From Eunapius fragilis (Eukaryota; Porifera; Demospongiae; Spongillida; Spongillidae): a stretch of DNA of 64,000 nucleotides. The notes below the pieces were generated by a model. It was not told where the DNA came from. It did no database searches and worked only from the letters and a program-made list of their open reading frames with translations. Position numbers and translations under genes: made by a program. Location of the stretch: contig OY811971.1 of the NCBI GenBank assembly GCA_963681505.1, positions 11,855,242 to 11,919,241 of the forward strand, written 5' to 3'. Positions 9,661 to 22,178 of the stretch are shown in pieces (position 1 is the stretch's first letter; every line of letters begins with the position of its first letter).

Positions 9661-10511
9661 TTACATCCTCTTTACACAACCCAGCTGGTTTTTTGCTTGT
9701 ACTAATTTCTCTTCTACGAGTCTGTTTCCAAAATAAATTAGAAGTTCTTGAAGTGTGCAGTTCTTTTTTGGTCTAGGAATTCCAAGCCCGTCAATCTGAG
9801 CGACAATCCCTGTAATGCACACACGTGCACTGTGTTGTGAATGCCACCACTGTGATGCAACGAGTACAGCATCGTCATCATCCATTGTATTACTGGTAGT
9901 AAGTTACAAGAAAGTCATGTTATAGGAATGTGTTAATTTGAACAGTAACATACCTTTTCTTGCTGATTAGGAAAATCTCTATTCTGCTGAATTCTTTGGG
10001 CCCTAGCCAATTTATACTCAGCTCTGTTTCACGTTCTTCATCACTGGTTGACTTTGAAAACAGGGACAAGGTAAGTGGTCTAGCAGCAACATCAAAAGTG
10101 TGAAGGCCCCAAATTATTTGGTGTGAAGGTAGGACACACCAAATCAGGTGTGACCTTCATACCAAGTGCAGGGGATTTCACCCAAAAAGCAAAAAGGTGA
10201 AAAAAACTATGCATTATTCAAACCCGAGATCACCTGTACTACAGCCCTGTACCTAACTCCATAACATCAATGGTTAAATAGCAACGAAGTTATCTTTTAT
10301 CCCACAATGCCATCACTTCTTAATAGAAACTAAAACTGAGTAATGGACCCACCAAATCGCAGAGTGAATTCACACGCTCTCACTCGATATGCACCTTGCA
10401 TTTTGTCTGTTGAATTTTTCGGGCCCTAGCCAATTCACACTCAGTTGTGTTTTCACATTCTTCATCACTGCAGGTTGAATTTGAAAAACAGAGAAAAGGT
10501 AAGTGGTCAGC
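9661..10511 (-). other. Exon-like remnants inside the CACAG element
   Basis: A 74-aa minus ORF (9661-9885, MDDDDAVLVASQWWHSQHS...) is followed upstream by a possible exon 10043-9954, bounded by a CCAG acceptor and a GTATGT donor, reading DEERETE and, after a 1-bp shift, KLARAQRIQQ. A diverged duplicate at about 10395-10500 reads DEECENTTECELARARKIQQ. They look like decayed exons of the element's own gene. No family is recognised. Confidence 0.35.
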
Positions 10512-11104
10512 CATATGCACTTTGCATTTGATGTTTGCATGGGCATCAATATACTGACGGATAGGTGTAGTGTGCCTTTACACTCACCTCAAATATTCCT
10601 GCTCCTTTCTCAGGCTGATCACCCTGTACATGTTATCCAGGTAGGTCATCACAGCATGACAAAATACTGTACCTCTAACGACTGTTGCACGGGTTGAGAG
10701 TTGATGCTTCTGCGTGCAGAGACCTTCATTGGAGGACGTGATGGGGTCGTTTTTTTGCATGGTAACAGGTTGACTTGGAGTAGAAGCTCTGGAATATCGG
10801 ATACAGGAGTTAGTTTGTGAACTACAATTTGCTACTTAGCTACTTTGTAGATTTGTAGAAATCAGATGCCAACTGGGGGAATAAATCCATGAACACTTTG
10901 ACAATTTACATCCTGGAAATTTACCTGATCACCAGCATAAGTAGGGCTAGAATGTGACACCTAAAATTAAATGGCATTCAAAGCAGGTATTGTAATCATA
11001 GCACTTACAGTAAGACGTTGGAGGTGAAAATGGGGACACCTGCAGAAATCAGAGAGAGATAAACATGCACTTACAATGATACACAAGTGATATGCAAACA
11101 GATA

Positions 11105-11600
11105 TACGCCTTAAACACCCACACACAAGCCTTTGACACCCCTACACACAAGCCTTCGTAAACCCACACCCTACAAGCCTTTGACACCCACACACACACT
11201 ACAAGCTTTCAACACCTACCAACACACACCCTAGAAACCTCAACACCCACACACCCTAGGGTACAAGCCTTCCAAACCCAAACACACCTACAAGCTTCCA
11301 ACACTCACACAAACCTTCCACACACAACCTTTGACACCAACACACACAAACCTTCTACACCCACACACACTCTACAATCCTCTAACACGAAACCCTATAA
11401 GCCTCAATACTTGCAAACCCCACACATCCTCCTCCAAAAAGCCGCAATACTCATACACTACCTACAAGCCTCCAGCATCAGACACCACACAAAAGCTTCC
11501 ACTCACCAATAATAAACCCCACATACATGTACCAACCATGTCAGCACTACTCAAACACAACCTACAACACTCCCTGACTATTAAACACACCATCCACAAT
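11105..11600. repeat. CA-rich minisatellite
   Basis: Irregular repeats of about 25-35 bp around ACACCCACACACAAGCCTTT and CTACAAGCCT. The 115-aa plus ORF spanning 11331-11678 is low complexity and is not treated as a gene. Confidence 0.75.
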
Positions 11601-11941
11601 TCATCAATGACGAGGGTGCGGATTCAAACAGGAAACACCACGCGCGCATCAATTAGAACATACCTTGAAATTATGTAGCTGCTGCTAACGTTTTTCGTTC
11701 ACTAGCGTAAGAAAACCATACTTTTTATTACAAGAAACATTAGAAAGATCCACTTACTTCTAATTCCGCCTGAAGAAATGGATGTTTGTTCTTTGCTAAA
11801 GTAGTACCATAATGCGTATTTTGTACACGCACGTGACCCAGCGATCGTGACCAAACACGAGTACCAAAATATACCGGGGAGTGTATACTAATGGTTGAAT
11901 GTCACTTGCCCATACGCATTTTGCTTTCTTCTGCTCCTTTA

Positions 11942-12580
11942 AGGCCGGCATACACGGGTCAACTCTTGTTGATTTGTTGCTTGCAACAAGTTGATTGTGC
12001 GATTATGTGGTTATAGTTGATTGATGAATAGAGTTACGAACGTGACATCGACACATCGGTTCAACAAATATGGACGTCGTTTCAACAAATAATGTCACCA
12101 TGGGTAGAGCTGCTTGCGCTGCTGTTATTATAGCCCTGATTATAAGGAAGCGACAGCGAAGAAGAAGGAAGCGAATTATATGTTAATGCCGTAGCAATCT
12201 CTTGCATTGCACTCCTCCTTTTATCCCGGTTGTGGTAGTCTTTACTTGTCGTGTTGTAGAGGCATTCCCTATTCTCTAGCATATCAATAAACTGTTCGAC
12301 TTTAGCATTACTCCATTGGAAGGAAGCCATTTTTGTTTTAATAAGAGCTAATAACAGCTAATAACAGTGCGGTATGCGGTACATCTCTTTGATGTAGCAG
12401 CAACTTGTTGCTTCAAAATAGGAAGGCTTTCTAATTTTCGGGCAACTTTCGACTTGTTGCTATCAACAAATCAACTCGTATCATACACGAATCAACTCAA
12501 GTCGACCAAACCACATAATCGCACAATCAACTTGTTGCAAGCAACAAATCAACAAAAGTTGACCCCGTGTATGCCGGCCT
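11942..12580. mobile_element. PIF/Harbinger-like element nested in the CACAG element
   Basis: 639 bp with long inverted repeats of about 70 bp starting AGGCCGGCATACACGGGTC and containing ttgttgcttgcaacaagttg. It is flanked by TTA on both sides (11939-11941, 12581-12583), the preferred target of PIF/Harbinger elements. It contains a MADF/Myb-like coding fragment on the minus strand, which supports the class. No DDE transposase is present, so it is non-autonomous. Confidence 0.82.
12082..12330 (-). CDS. MADF/Myb-like DNA-binding fragment of a Harbinger element
   Basis: 82-aa ORF starting MASFQWSNAKVEQFIDMLEN, with NRECLYNTTSKDYHNRDKRR and an AMQEIATAL helix. This pattern (W, then a Leu-rich helix, then Y-x-N/D-R-x-K/R-R, then A-x-x-x-I) is that of the MADF/Myb-like domain in the accessory protein of Harbinger transposons. 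The C-terminal half of the usual protein is missing, so it is probably a remnant, though the domain itself is unbroken. It lies centrally between the element's inverted repeats. Confidence 0.55.
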   Translation of the reverse strand: MASFQWSNAKVEQFIDMLENRECLYNTTSKDYHNRDKRRSAMQEIATALTYNSLPSSSLSLPYNQGYNNSSASSSTHGDIIC

Positions 12581-12583
12581 TTA

Positions 12584-13194
12584 TGCCAATCGACGCTCGC
12601 CCGTTAAAAATGAAAAAAAAAAATTACGGCCGTATGGGTGCGTAATTGCGGATAATTAATCTGGCTGGAATCGGTTAACCTTTTACATTTTTCTGGACAA
12701 AATGAAAGCTCGGACAATAAAACGCACAGAAGCAAATGTGTATCATCTTACCACTTTGATACAAGCAAACTGTGTGTGCCCCCCCCCCCACCAACTTGCC
12801 ACCCCGCCCATCCTAGATTTTAAATTCGAAAGGAGTTCCCGCTTAATAGTACGACCTTAGCGCCTGCGCAGATGCATGTTGGGCCGCGCCCAACGATTTG
12901 AATCGTGTCTGCGAACGAGGCTAAAGATAAGAATTTTCTCACGTGACTGTATTTCGACATTTGTGGTAAATGGTTGCATTTCATCATTTACATCAGAATG
13001 CAATTGTTTCAACGCCAGTTACAATGGTCTTCAATGCGTTCTATGACATTTTGTAGCAATAGCTGGAAATTTGCAGCATTTAAAATAACAGCGATATACA
13101 GCTGGTGCAAAGTAATGTAAGACTGCTGTATAATTATTACTGCAGTAGTAAACCGTGGTACTTCTCTGTAGTATTCCTAACTTTTTTTCCTGTG
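12584..13194. other. Right part of the CACAG element without a gene
   Basis: AT-rich sequence with a C tract at 12781-12789 and, near the right terminus, GTAGCAAT-like subterminal motifs that echo those close to the left terminus (about 9550). No coding sequence seen. Confidence 0.5.
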
Positions 13195-14067
13195 AAACCC
13201 GTTAGCCGAAGTAGGAGTACCAGGGCACGGAAGTGTTCGTCCATTGCATTCCCAAAGAGAGAGCCAGTTCCCGCTCTGGCGAGGGTAATGAAACCCAACG
13301 ATGTCTCCGACACGGACGAATCCAGGACCGTCCTTCCTATATATCTGGAATACTTCACCCCAACAATTGGTGAGGTCCACATCATTCAGGTAGAGACCGG
13401 GGCATGTTGATCTGACGCATTGTCTGCCGCTACCGAGATAACAGCTATACCATTCTCGCTTGGAGTACAATAGTTGCAATGATACGGTGCTGCCTTGGGT
13501 CAGAGCTGCATTTGCATATGTGTAGAAGAAGAGATGAATAAATAATGGCGCATGCACGGATGCAGGTTGGATCTTAATATATCGTCTCGCGGCTTGCTCG
13601 GACACTACTATGCAATTGATACTGCATCTATATATTCATCGGTATACAAATTCATAACTGTCGTTACCTCCTCCTATTTCTGCATCCAATTCCTCTTCGA
13701 AGACGCTCTGTTCATTCCCACCATTCAGCTGTTTACGGTAGTCATCAGGGTTTGGTGGTGGCCCCTCTTCCTGCGGGATAATTAGATCTTCGTCTGAGGC
13801 TTGTATCTCGGGATACTTGAATCCTGCTGTACCAGAGTTTTATGTAAGTGCATGCATTGAGACACTTCAATATGTAGGCAGCATTTCAGGTGCACGGCTG
13901 CTGGCTATACCATTGACACGAGCCCGGGCACTAGCTGCGCCAACAATGGCGATAGCTACGCAGAGAGCTGAACAGAACTTCATCGTCATTTCCGTTTCTC
14001 CTCGACTTCTCAGATGGAGTTACAGTGACTATTGTATTTCGCTTGCATATCGTAGCTTTTATAAAAT

Positions 14068-16026
14068 TTGAGAATTGACCCTTTCCGCATGCACAGACGG
14101 ATTAAAAATGGAATTCAAATGCTTAATAATCAACAGAGATGTCAGTGCGGTTCGAAGCGGATGCACGGCCCTTAGCGAGCAGGTGTAAAGATCAATTATT
14201 TAGCGTCCGCTCACTAATCATATTTGGGTATACCGCGTCTGTGAGTATTTGACCGCAGCTGTATTGGATCAGTTAACAGTGACGCACTCGAGAGGCTTAT
14301 CCATCATGATATCTACACTAGTGACCAAGGATCCAAGTTAAGGGGATGCAAATGAATATCTGCGTCGCAACTACCAGAGCATCCTACTATTGCCGCGTAA
14401 GGACAACCGAGCACGCATGAGCTGAGGGAGGGTTCGCAACATAAACTTCTGTCAACAATTAAGGGCCTGGCCCACTGAGATTTGAACACGCACCATTCAT
14501 CCACAGTAAAAGTAAAATGTCATTCAGCTACCTGATCCAGCGCCTTTCAGTAGCGGCGGTACAAAGGGGAAATACAGCCTCCACACTTTTTTCATCTCCC
14601 ACCACTACAGACTCTTAGCGTGCATTGTTGTTTCTTTTAGGAGTTTAGTTATTGTTTTTTTTTCTTTCAATTTTAACAAATTTGATTTACACAAAGGCAT
14701 TGTTAAACACAAATTTCAATATTTAACTAGTAAACAATACCGTAACTATGCATGAGTCAACCAACTAAGTAGAGGTCTGAGACTTTAGCACGGGGACCTG
14801 CCCTTGCAAGAAATGCTCTGGCATTCGAGCGCACAAGGGGAAAAGGTTTAGTCTGGAATTAATGCTGTCCACAGAGTGGTGGAAGTGGAGAAGTTAACCT
14901 GGACTGAAAGGCGGGAAGCAAGTTTCTTGAATGTGTTAGAGGCAAGTTGGCCCCAGGCCCCGAATGATTCAACAACAAGGGGTATTCAACTCCAGCCTAG
15001 TTCTTCACAAATCCTGAATTTGCTTGTATCTTTCGCTGTTCTGTGGCAAAAGCTGCAGAGCCTGCTGTGTGTCCCGCTTCGGAAACTATGTCAGGTTTTA
15101 GCGGAGACGACACAGATAGGTCAAACGCAGCAGGTTTGCCATTGATGCCCCAGTTGTTGACTTGTATGTCTGCAGGTCTATAAATGATAAGTAATAATTA
15201 TACATATTAATAACCACACACAATACAAACAATTACACACAATATTTATCCACCTGCTGCACAAGGTGGGAGTAGGAATAATTAATTAACGACTCAGAAT
15301 GGCACGAGCATTAGCTTTAATTATATTTAGTGAGTGACTGCGGCGACCAAAGAGGTCAGTCAATGCCATAGATTTAGGTATTCCCACGAATGGTTAAACG
15401 AGTGGCTACTTGCGAGAAGGCCTTTAAAGCCTCTGGACCCCATTGTTACGTAATATATTATAAATTCCATTAAAGTACTTTCGGAAGAACAAAGCCGTTT
15501 TGAATAATGATTTACAATGGATGTCGCATGAATAATTCCTTTGCTGCTGCTATTTAACGTAGTTTTAAATGATAGCAGCAACACCACAGACTATCGCATT
15601 ACAGTTGTAAATGATTTACAAATGCCGTAATTTGGCACGTGGTGAAATCTGTGGTCTAGTCAGTTTTTCACACATATACCTCACAACCAACCACACCTTG
15701 ATTAATGAAGTCAACATGGCTTCAGCTGTTTTCATCAGAAGTCCTTCTTGCCAAACAGATATTTCTTGAGGCTGTGCCTACATGCAATTATAAAGTTCAG
15801 TAATAAGAGTAACCAGTCCAGTAGGTCGTGCACTCAGCCATGCACTCGCATCGATGTCATCGCGGGCTCTTGCGTCTTTTATGTTTTTAAAGGTAACGTA
15901 ACCAACCGAACTATACATCCCATACATGTTTATGTCGCGAGCAGTACGCTGTGTAAATCTCAAGTAGTGCGCGCGCGTGTTGCAAACATCTATTAGTGCG
16001 CTGTACTGGTTGTCGCAAGAATATAT
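14068..16026. repeat. Upstream sequence of L1, paralogous to 31640-32700 but rearranged; no gene
   Basis: Blocks match the flank of the intact locus L3 in mixed orientation: 14460-14620 matches 31925-32110 (same strand), 14170-14420 matches 32280-32510 (opposite), 15460-15590 matches 32120-32270 (same), 15590-15780 matches 31660-31880 (opposite). The locus therefore underwent inversions after duplication. The 89-aa ORF at 14876-15145 has no recognised homology. Confidence 0.65.
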
Positions 16027-16401
16027 AGACAGTTTCTATTCCTGCGACGCGATGTGACGTCGCGATAAACCACACTTATTAATCACGCCCGATACTGGTA
16101 CGTTATTAAAAATAGATGGCCGAGTGCAGAGAGTTTTTTTTTTTCATTCATCGCGGGCTCATGCCTCATATTGTGAACCAGGCTTAAGAGCATTCCCCCG
16201 CGCCACCGGAGGCAATTAGTTTCGGTAGCATTAATGTAGTGTTGCAACTAGTCTCGTACCCAGACGCAACTACGGATGGATTACATCACCGCTACGCGAG
16301 CAGTGGGTCTGTACAAGTTTCCCGCGCAATGTTGGGGCGACCAATCAGATTCGAGGCATGCGCTACTTGCGTACTCGAGTTATTAATCGACGTTATCTGT
16401 T

Positions 16402-16596
16402 ATGGCGGTAACGCTAGAGATGGATGATGTACAGTTAAAACGTGTTATTCAGTCAGCGGGTGAATGTATGGGGTATGCCAAAGTAATGGACGAACAGTTC
16501 CGAGTTAAGATGACGCGGTCCGTGGTCGGGACACGCTTACCAACAGGATATGGGAAGTCTTTAGCTTTGTTACGGTGTTCTGCTATGGGTACTTGA
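16402..16596 (+). pseudogene. RecQ-like helicase fragment, copy 2
   Basis: Same ORF as at 7841 (MAVTLEMDDVQLKRVIQ...) with the better-preserved P-loop LPTGYGKSL. Terminates after 64 codons. The distance between the N-terminal helix and the P-loop is too short for a working helicase. The two copies differ by a small in-frame indel (SGT versus SVVGT). Confidence 0.42.
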
Positions 16597-17033
16597 CGAG
16601 CTATCGGTTCGAGAGGTACGAAGCAAGCCCCTCACAATCGCCCCAAAAAGGCAAAGAGCGAGAAACGATGCCCAGCCGATCCTTAACTGGTAAATTGGTC
16701 GGCTGCATAGAACGAGAATTAAAAATGCTGGGGTGAGAAGACGCTTCTAGTAGTTACTTCTATATACGCTGGACGTGTTTATCTAAGTGAATAATTACTC
16801 ATTGTCACTAGCTATTTTAAATACTAGCGGGCATGAAACAAAAATTACTATTATTTCGTCGATGACCCTATCGTAAGCCTTTAGCTGAATAAAATTATAT
16901 TCTATCGCATTAAATTGCGCCTTTCTCGTCGAAAAAGAATGTTTTTATTAATTTTTTCTATATCTGTTGTGGATTTGGTATTTTATTTTATATTTCTACG
17001 TGATCATGATCACCTTCATTGCCTGCGCGCGTC

Positions 17034-17364
<331 letters not shown>

Positions 17365-17560
17365 CGTTCCGGTTCCGACCAATAAAATTATACAGAACTG
17401 CCTGTCAGCTGCGCGTACTACAAATATATTAATAGCGCCATGATCATGAATTGCAATTTTATTTCAAATATCGGCAATGGTATATAGAAACTATTCCTAG
17501 CGACATTTATAGCTATGCAACTAACAGCATGCAGTCATCTGTTCGATACGGTCATCTTGC

Positions 17561-18430
17561 TCAGTGCCAGATCTCAAAATTTTTACCCCAGCAAGGTTCG
17601 TATTTGTCCTGTGTTGGAGGAGCAGGGCCTGGACACGTGGCGCACTTAGGAGTACCCTCAACAAAGCTCAGGAACTGATTGTAAGCAATGTGGTAAATGA
17701 ACACGTTGTCGTTAGACGTGATGACTTCTCCGTCGGATTTTCCTCTTGCGTAAATCCTGAACACCTCGCCCCAGCATTGAAACCAAGCATTGTCAGAAGA
17801 AAACCCGTTAGCCGAAGTAGGAGTACCAGGGCACGGAAGTGCTCGTCCATTGCATTCGAAAAGAGAGAGCCAGTTCCCGCTCTGGCGAGGGTAATGAAAC
17901 CCAACGATGTCTCCGACACGGACGAATCCTGGACCGTCCTTCCTATATATCTGGAATACTTCACCCCAACAATTGGTGAGGTCCACATCATTCACGTAGA
18001 GACCGGGGCATGTTGATCTGACGCATTGTCTGCTGCTACCGAGATATCAGCTAACCCATTCTCGCTTGGAGTACAATAGTTGCAATGATACGGTGCTGCC
18101 TTGGGTCAGAGCTGCATATGCATATATAGAAGAAGAGGATGAGTAAATAATGGCGCATGCACGGATGCAGGTTGGATCTTAATATGTATCGTCTCGCGGC
18201 TTGCTCGGTCCCTACTATGCAATTGATACTGCATCTATATATTCATCGGTATACAAATTCATAACTGTCGTTACCTCCTCCTATTTCTGCATCCAATTCC
18301 TCTTCGAAGACGCTCTGTTCATTCCCACCATTCAGCTGTTTACGGTAGTCATCGAGGATTGGTGGTGGCCCCTCTTTCTGCGGGGTAATTAGATCTTCGT
18401 CTGAGGCCTGTATCTCGGGATACTTGAATC
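17561..18430 (-). pseudogene. Three-repeat cysteine-rich secreted protein, copy L2
   Basis: Exon 3 (18111-17561) and exon 2 (18430-18275) are present with good splice sites. Exon 1, the signal peptide and the promoter are absent because the Gypsy element begins at about 18487. In exon 3 the first conserved cysteine codon of the family, TGT in the intact copy, is TGA at 18049-18047. The rest of exon 3 stays open to the same ...GENFEIWH-type end. Two independent lesions make it a pseudogene. Confidence 0.88.
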
Positions 18431-18486
18431 CTGCTGTACCAGAGTTTTATGCAAGTGTTTGCATTGATACACTCCAATATGTTGGC

Positions 18487-21400
18487 TGTGTGACAAAGAC
18501 CAGCTTTAATCACCAGACTGCCTGTTAAGTACACTTACATTAGTATATTTATGCACAATGAATACTACTGCGCATGTGCGTGCATGATGTCACTATGTCC
18601 GTACGCTACATTACTCCCCCTCCCTCCTCTTTTGAATGGTTCGACATTACACATCATAAATATTCTGTCCCAATTTATCGGGCTTTCTGCGGCTTCGTGT
18701 CGATCTTCTTGGCACAACTGGTTCTTGTCCTTGTTCTGCAACAATTGGCTCAGCAATTTCTTCAGCAATTTCTTCTCCCGGTGCAGCCTGCTGTTGCTCG
18801 ACCTCCCTGTCCTCTTGGACTACTACTTCCTGGGGTTCAACAGGAACAGGAACCTCCTCATGGTCCACCGGATCATTTCGACGCTGATCAGGTCTTTTCC
18901 CGGGAACAATGTCAATTTCAACGTCATCTTCCTGCTCGCCATTACTTGAACACTGAAGAGGCAGTACTTCTTGTTCTTCATCTCTCTTTGATGAATGCAC
19001 GTAGGGTTTCAACCTGTCGAAGTGTACGACACATTTCTTTCTGGGATGATCCCTATGTTGGATTTTAAGGAGTACTTTCCCTAGCACATCTATCACCTTA
19101 TACGGGCCCTGCCAGTAGCGATGAAGCTTTGCCGACTTCCCTTTTGGCACAGCTGGACAATGGAGCCACACGTGATCACCAATTGCATACGATGATCCAT
19201 TTGTTGTTCTGTCATATATAGCCTTCTGACGTTGCTGTTGTAACTGCAGACGGTTGCGAACAAGCTGATAAGCCTGCTCCATGCGAAACCGCATGTCCTG
19301 AGCGTACTTGTTCACCTGCATAGGGGAAGAAGGGAGACGAAACATTACATCAGCAGGAAGACGTCCTTCTCGTCCAAACATCATATAGAAGGGCGTGCAG
19401 CCAGTAGATTCCTGCACACTAGTCCGGTATGCCATCATCACCATTGGAATATGTAAGTCCCAGTCACGTTCATTCTCTGTAGCAGCCATACTAAGGAGGT
19501 TCAACAAAGTACGGTTGAATCTCTCGACCAAACCGTCTGATTGAGGGTGGTAAGGGGTAGTTCTCGTTTTGACTACTCCCAGTAGCTGGCACACTTCTTT
19601 TAGCAATGCAGATTCGAAATTTCTTCCTTGATCGGTGTGAAGAACGTCTGGCACACCAAACTGGCACACAAAACGTGACACAAATAGTCCAGGCACAGTC
19701 CCAGCTTCCATATTAGGCATAGGGTACGCTTCAACCCATTTTGTAAAATAGTCCCCCACAACCAGTACATACTTGTTACCTCTGTCGGTTAGTGGGAGGG
19801 GGCCCAAGATGTCCATGGCAACTCGTTGTAGAGGACACCCGGTAAGGTCGCTCTGTAACGGGGCTCGTCTTTTTGTTGATGGAGATTTTCTAGACGCACA
19901 CATCTCACAACTTTTGCACCAGTCTTCTACGTCCTTGCGTTGGCCTGGCCAGTAGAACCTAGATCGAATCTTTTCCAGTGTCTTTGTCATGCCAAGATGG
20001 CTACCACTTGGCGAGTCATGACATTCCTGTAAAATGGTTTTTACCAAAGCTTTCGGTAGCACAAACTGCAGATGCTTGTTAAGCCCTTTTCCAGGAACGT
20101 CTTCCCATTGCCTGTAGAGAACTCCCTCCTGAAGCATAAGGTGGCTACTCTGTGCCCACAAGGTTTGTACCCAGTAACTGCCATAACTGGGTAATTTGGA
20201 GGGAACATTTCCATTTACAATCCATGTGGTCACTTGCATTAAATCGGGATCTGACTGCTGTTCCCGCTTTTGATCGATAAATGGTAGAACCGGTACCCAA
20301 CTACTCATCGCTTGAAATACCTCCGTAACACTGTTAGTGACGTCATTGCTTTCTTCTTTCTTTATCTCTGAAGGGACCGCGATTGCCTCGGAATCTTGAC
20401 GGCCACATTGCTTGCAGGGCAGTCTTGACAGTGCATCTGCGTTGCTGTGTTTCAGCCCAGGCCGATGTTGAATAGTGAAGTCATATTCCGCAAGAATTTC
20501 AAGCCACCGAGCAATCTGGCCCTGGGGATCTTTGAAATTCTGCAGCCAACGGAGAGAATTATGGTCAGTTCCAATAATAAACCGCCGCCCCCAAAGGTAC
20601 GGACGAAAACATTTCACTGCCCACACCAAAGCCAACATTTCCCGTCTTGTGGCACAGTATTGCTTTTCAGCTTTCGACAAAACCCTGCTAGCATACGCAA
20701 TGACTTGCTCGAGCCCTTCATGTGCCATGCAGGACGGCACCGATACCCTCCTGGCTGGCATCAGTATCCACGACAAATGTTTGGTCAAACTGTGGAAAGG
20801 ACAAAATGGGAGGCAGTAACAACTTCCCCTTTAAACTGGTAAACGCTTCTTCGCACTGTTCTGTCCATTGCCAAGATTTCGTCTTCTCCGTCAATGCATG
20901 CAGGGGAGCTGTTATCTCGGCAAAGTTCTGGATAAACTTTCTGTAATAGGAGGCAAATCCAAGAAACTGCATGGCGCAACGTTTCGTGATTGTTGGGCAC
21001 TGGCCAATTTTTAACACAACTCGTTTTCAGAGGATCAATCTCAATGCCTTTCTCAGACACCACGTACCCCAGATATTGAACACTTTTGCGAAACAGTTGG
21101 CACTTACTAGGTTTTAATTTCAAGCCAGCTTCGTTTAACCTTCTGAGCACGTCTGCCAGGCGAGTAAAGTGTTCCTCCACTGTCTGGCTAAAGACGATTA
21201 TATCGTCCAGGTAAACCAAGCAGGTACTCATACTTAGACCAGCTAATACCAAGCCCATCAACCTTTGAAAGGTGCTAGGTGCATTGGTCAACCCAAAGGG
21301 CATCACACGGAACTGGTGGAGACCAAAAGGGGTAACGAACGTGGTCTTCTCTTTATCAGAAGGATCCATCTCCACCTGCCAGTATCCGCTGGCCAAGTCA

Positions 21401-21896
21401 ATTGTCGAGAACCATTTTGCTCCTGCAAGGGTATCTAATGCATCGTCAATTCTGGGTATGGGATGTACATCTTTTTTTGTTACATCATTGACACGACGAT
21501 AATCGACGCAGAACCTGAACGAACCGTCTTTCTTCTTCGCCAGAACAATGGGCGATGACCATGATCCATCAGCTGGTTCAATGATCCCTTGCTCTAACAT
21601 CCTCTGGATCATTTTTTTGGACCATGTCTCGCTGATGGAAAGGCAGCCTGCGAGCCTAAAGCAATTGCCATCTAAGAAAATACAAAAATATTGTAGCTCG
21701 CCTTGTCTATGAAGTGCACACAAAGGCTTTAGCCGTTCCCTCTGGTGGATAGTTCAGTCCAAGACCTTTTCTGAACCCTACCGCAATCGTATAGGCGAGT
21801 CTCCAGCAACAAATCCGAGCGCTAAGAAACTGTTGTACCAAGTTGTTGACATCTTTTGGTAGAGCATGGAATGCTAATACTAACCTTATCATTGTT
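18487..21896 (-). mobile_element. Truncated Gypsy LTR retrotransposon
   Basis: The left edge is where the paralogous match stops (tgttggctg) and sequence starting TGTGACAAAG begins, consistent with the end of an LTR. The element reads on the minus strand. Integrase, RNase H and RT are present. Gag, protease and the 5' LTR are not seen; the right side is cut by the hairpin of unit B at 21897. Confidence 0.8.
18647..21640 (-). pseudogene. Gypsy pol (RT, RNase H, integrase) with two frameshifts
   Basis: RT comes first: PIVLAKKKDGSFRFCVDYRR, the FGLTNAPSTFQRLM block and the catalytic YLDD in CLVYLDDIIVF. A frameshift near 21000 (GYVVSEKGIEIDPLK, then QFLGFASYYRKF in another frame) and a second near 20730 (DTDASQEGIGAVLHGT, then HEGLEQVIAYASRVL) break the polyprotein. 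RNase H TDHNSLRWL follows, then the integrase H2C2 finger (HDSPSGSHLG...CKSCEMC), the DDE core (AMDILGP, HTDQGRNF, DGLVERFNRTL) and a C-terminal GPY-type module (WQGPYKVIDV). The integrase part (20788-18647, 713 codons) is unbroken. The N-terminal half of pol is missing. Confidence 0.93.
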
Positions 21897-22178
21897 ACAA
21901 GTGATAAAAACATTTTCTATGCGAGAAGGTTGGTGGTATATAGGAATCAAAGGCGGTGGTGGTGTAAAAAGCAAGGGAACAAGGCTTGTGATTGAAAAGG
22001 AAAATTGAAATAGACCTATATTAGCAGCATGTCATGTTTAACTGTGCGCGCTAATATAGGTCTATTTCATTTTTCCTTTTCAATCACAAGCCTTGTTCCC
22101 TTGCTTTTTACACCACCACCGCCTTTGATTCCTATATACCACCAACCTTCTCGCATAGAGAATGTTTTTATCACTTGT
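21897..22178. repeat. Terminal hairpin of unit B
   Basis: Inverted repeat with arms of about 130 bp, same sequence as 7156-7440. It directly abuts Gypsy-associated sequence ending attgtt. Confidence 0.88.

Larger units (their letters stand above)
9258..13194. mobile_element. CACAG-ended DNA transposon, probably CACTA/EnSpm-like, non-autonomous
   Basis: 3937 bp. Left end CACAGGAAAAAATGTT and right end, reverse-complemented, CACAGGAAAAAAAGTT. AAA flanks both sides, and the intact paralogs read agaagaaaacccgtt across the site, giving a 3-bp target duplication. CAC-type ends with 3-bp duplications are characteristic of EnSpm/CACTA elements. No transposase is recognised inside; contents are small ORF and exon remnants, a minisatellite and a nested Harbinger-like element. 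Confidence 0.78.
9015..13989 (-). pseudogene. Three-repeat cysteine-rich secreted protein, copy L1, split by a transposon
   Basis: Paralog of the intact gene at 32880-33922. Exon 1 (13989-13911) starts MTMKFCSALCVAIAIVGAAS, a signal peptide. Exon 2 (13823-13668) encodes the acidic pro-region. Exon 3 starts at 13505 and is open until a 3937-bp insertion (9258-13194) falls after codons for SANGF; the rest (9257-9015) continues with SSDNAWFQCWGEVF and ends ...GENFEIWH. All splice sites match the intact copy (GTATAG, GTAACG donors; CAG acceptors) and a TATA box is kept at 14057-14063. Apart from the insertion the frame is intact, so inactivation is recent. Function: see the intact copy. Confidence 0.85.

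Noticed and set aside
11331..11678. 115-aa plus ORF
   Set aside because: Low-complexity Thr/Pro/His reading of the CA-rich minisatellite.
14876..15145. 89-aa plus ORF as a host gene
   Set aside because: No domain, no splice sites and no counterpart in the paralogous flank of L3.
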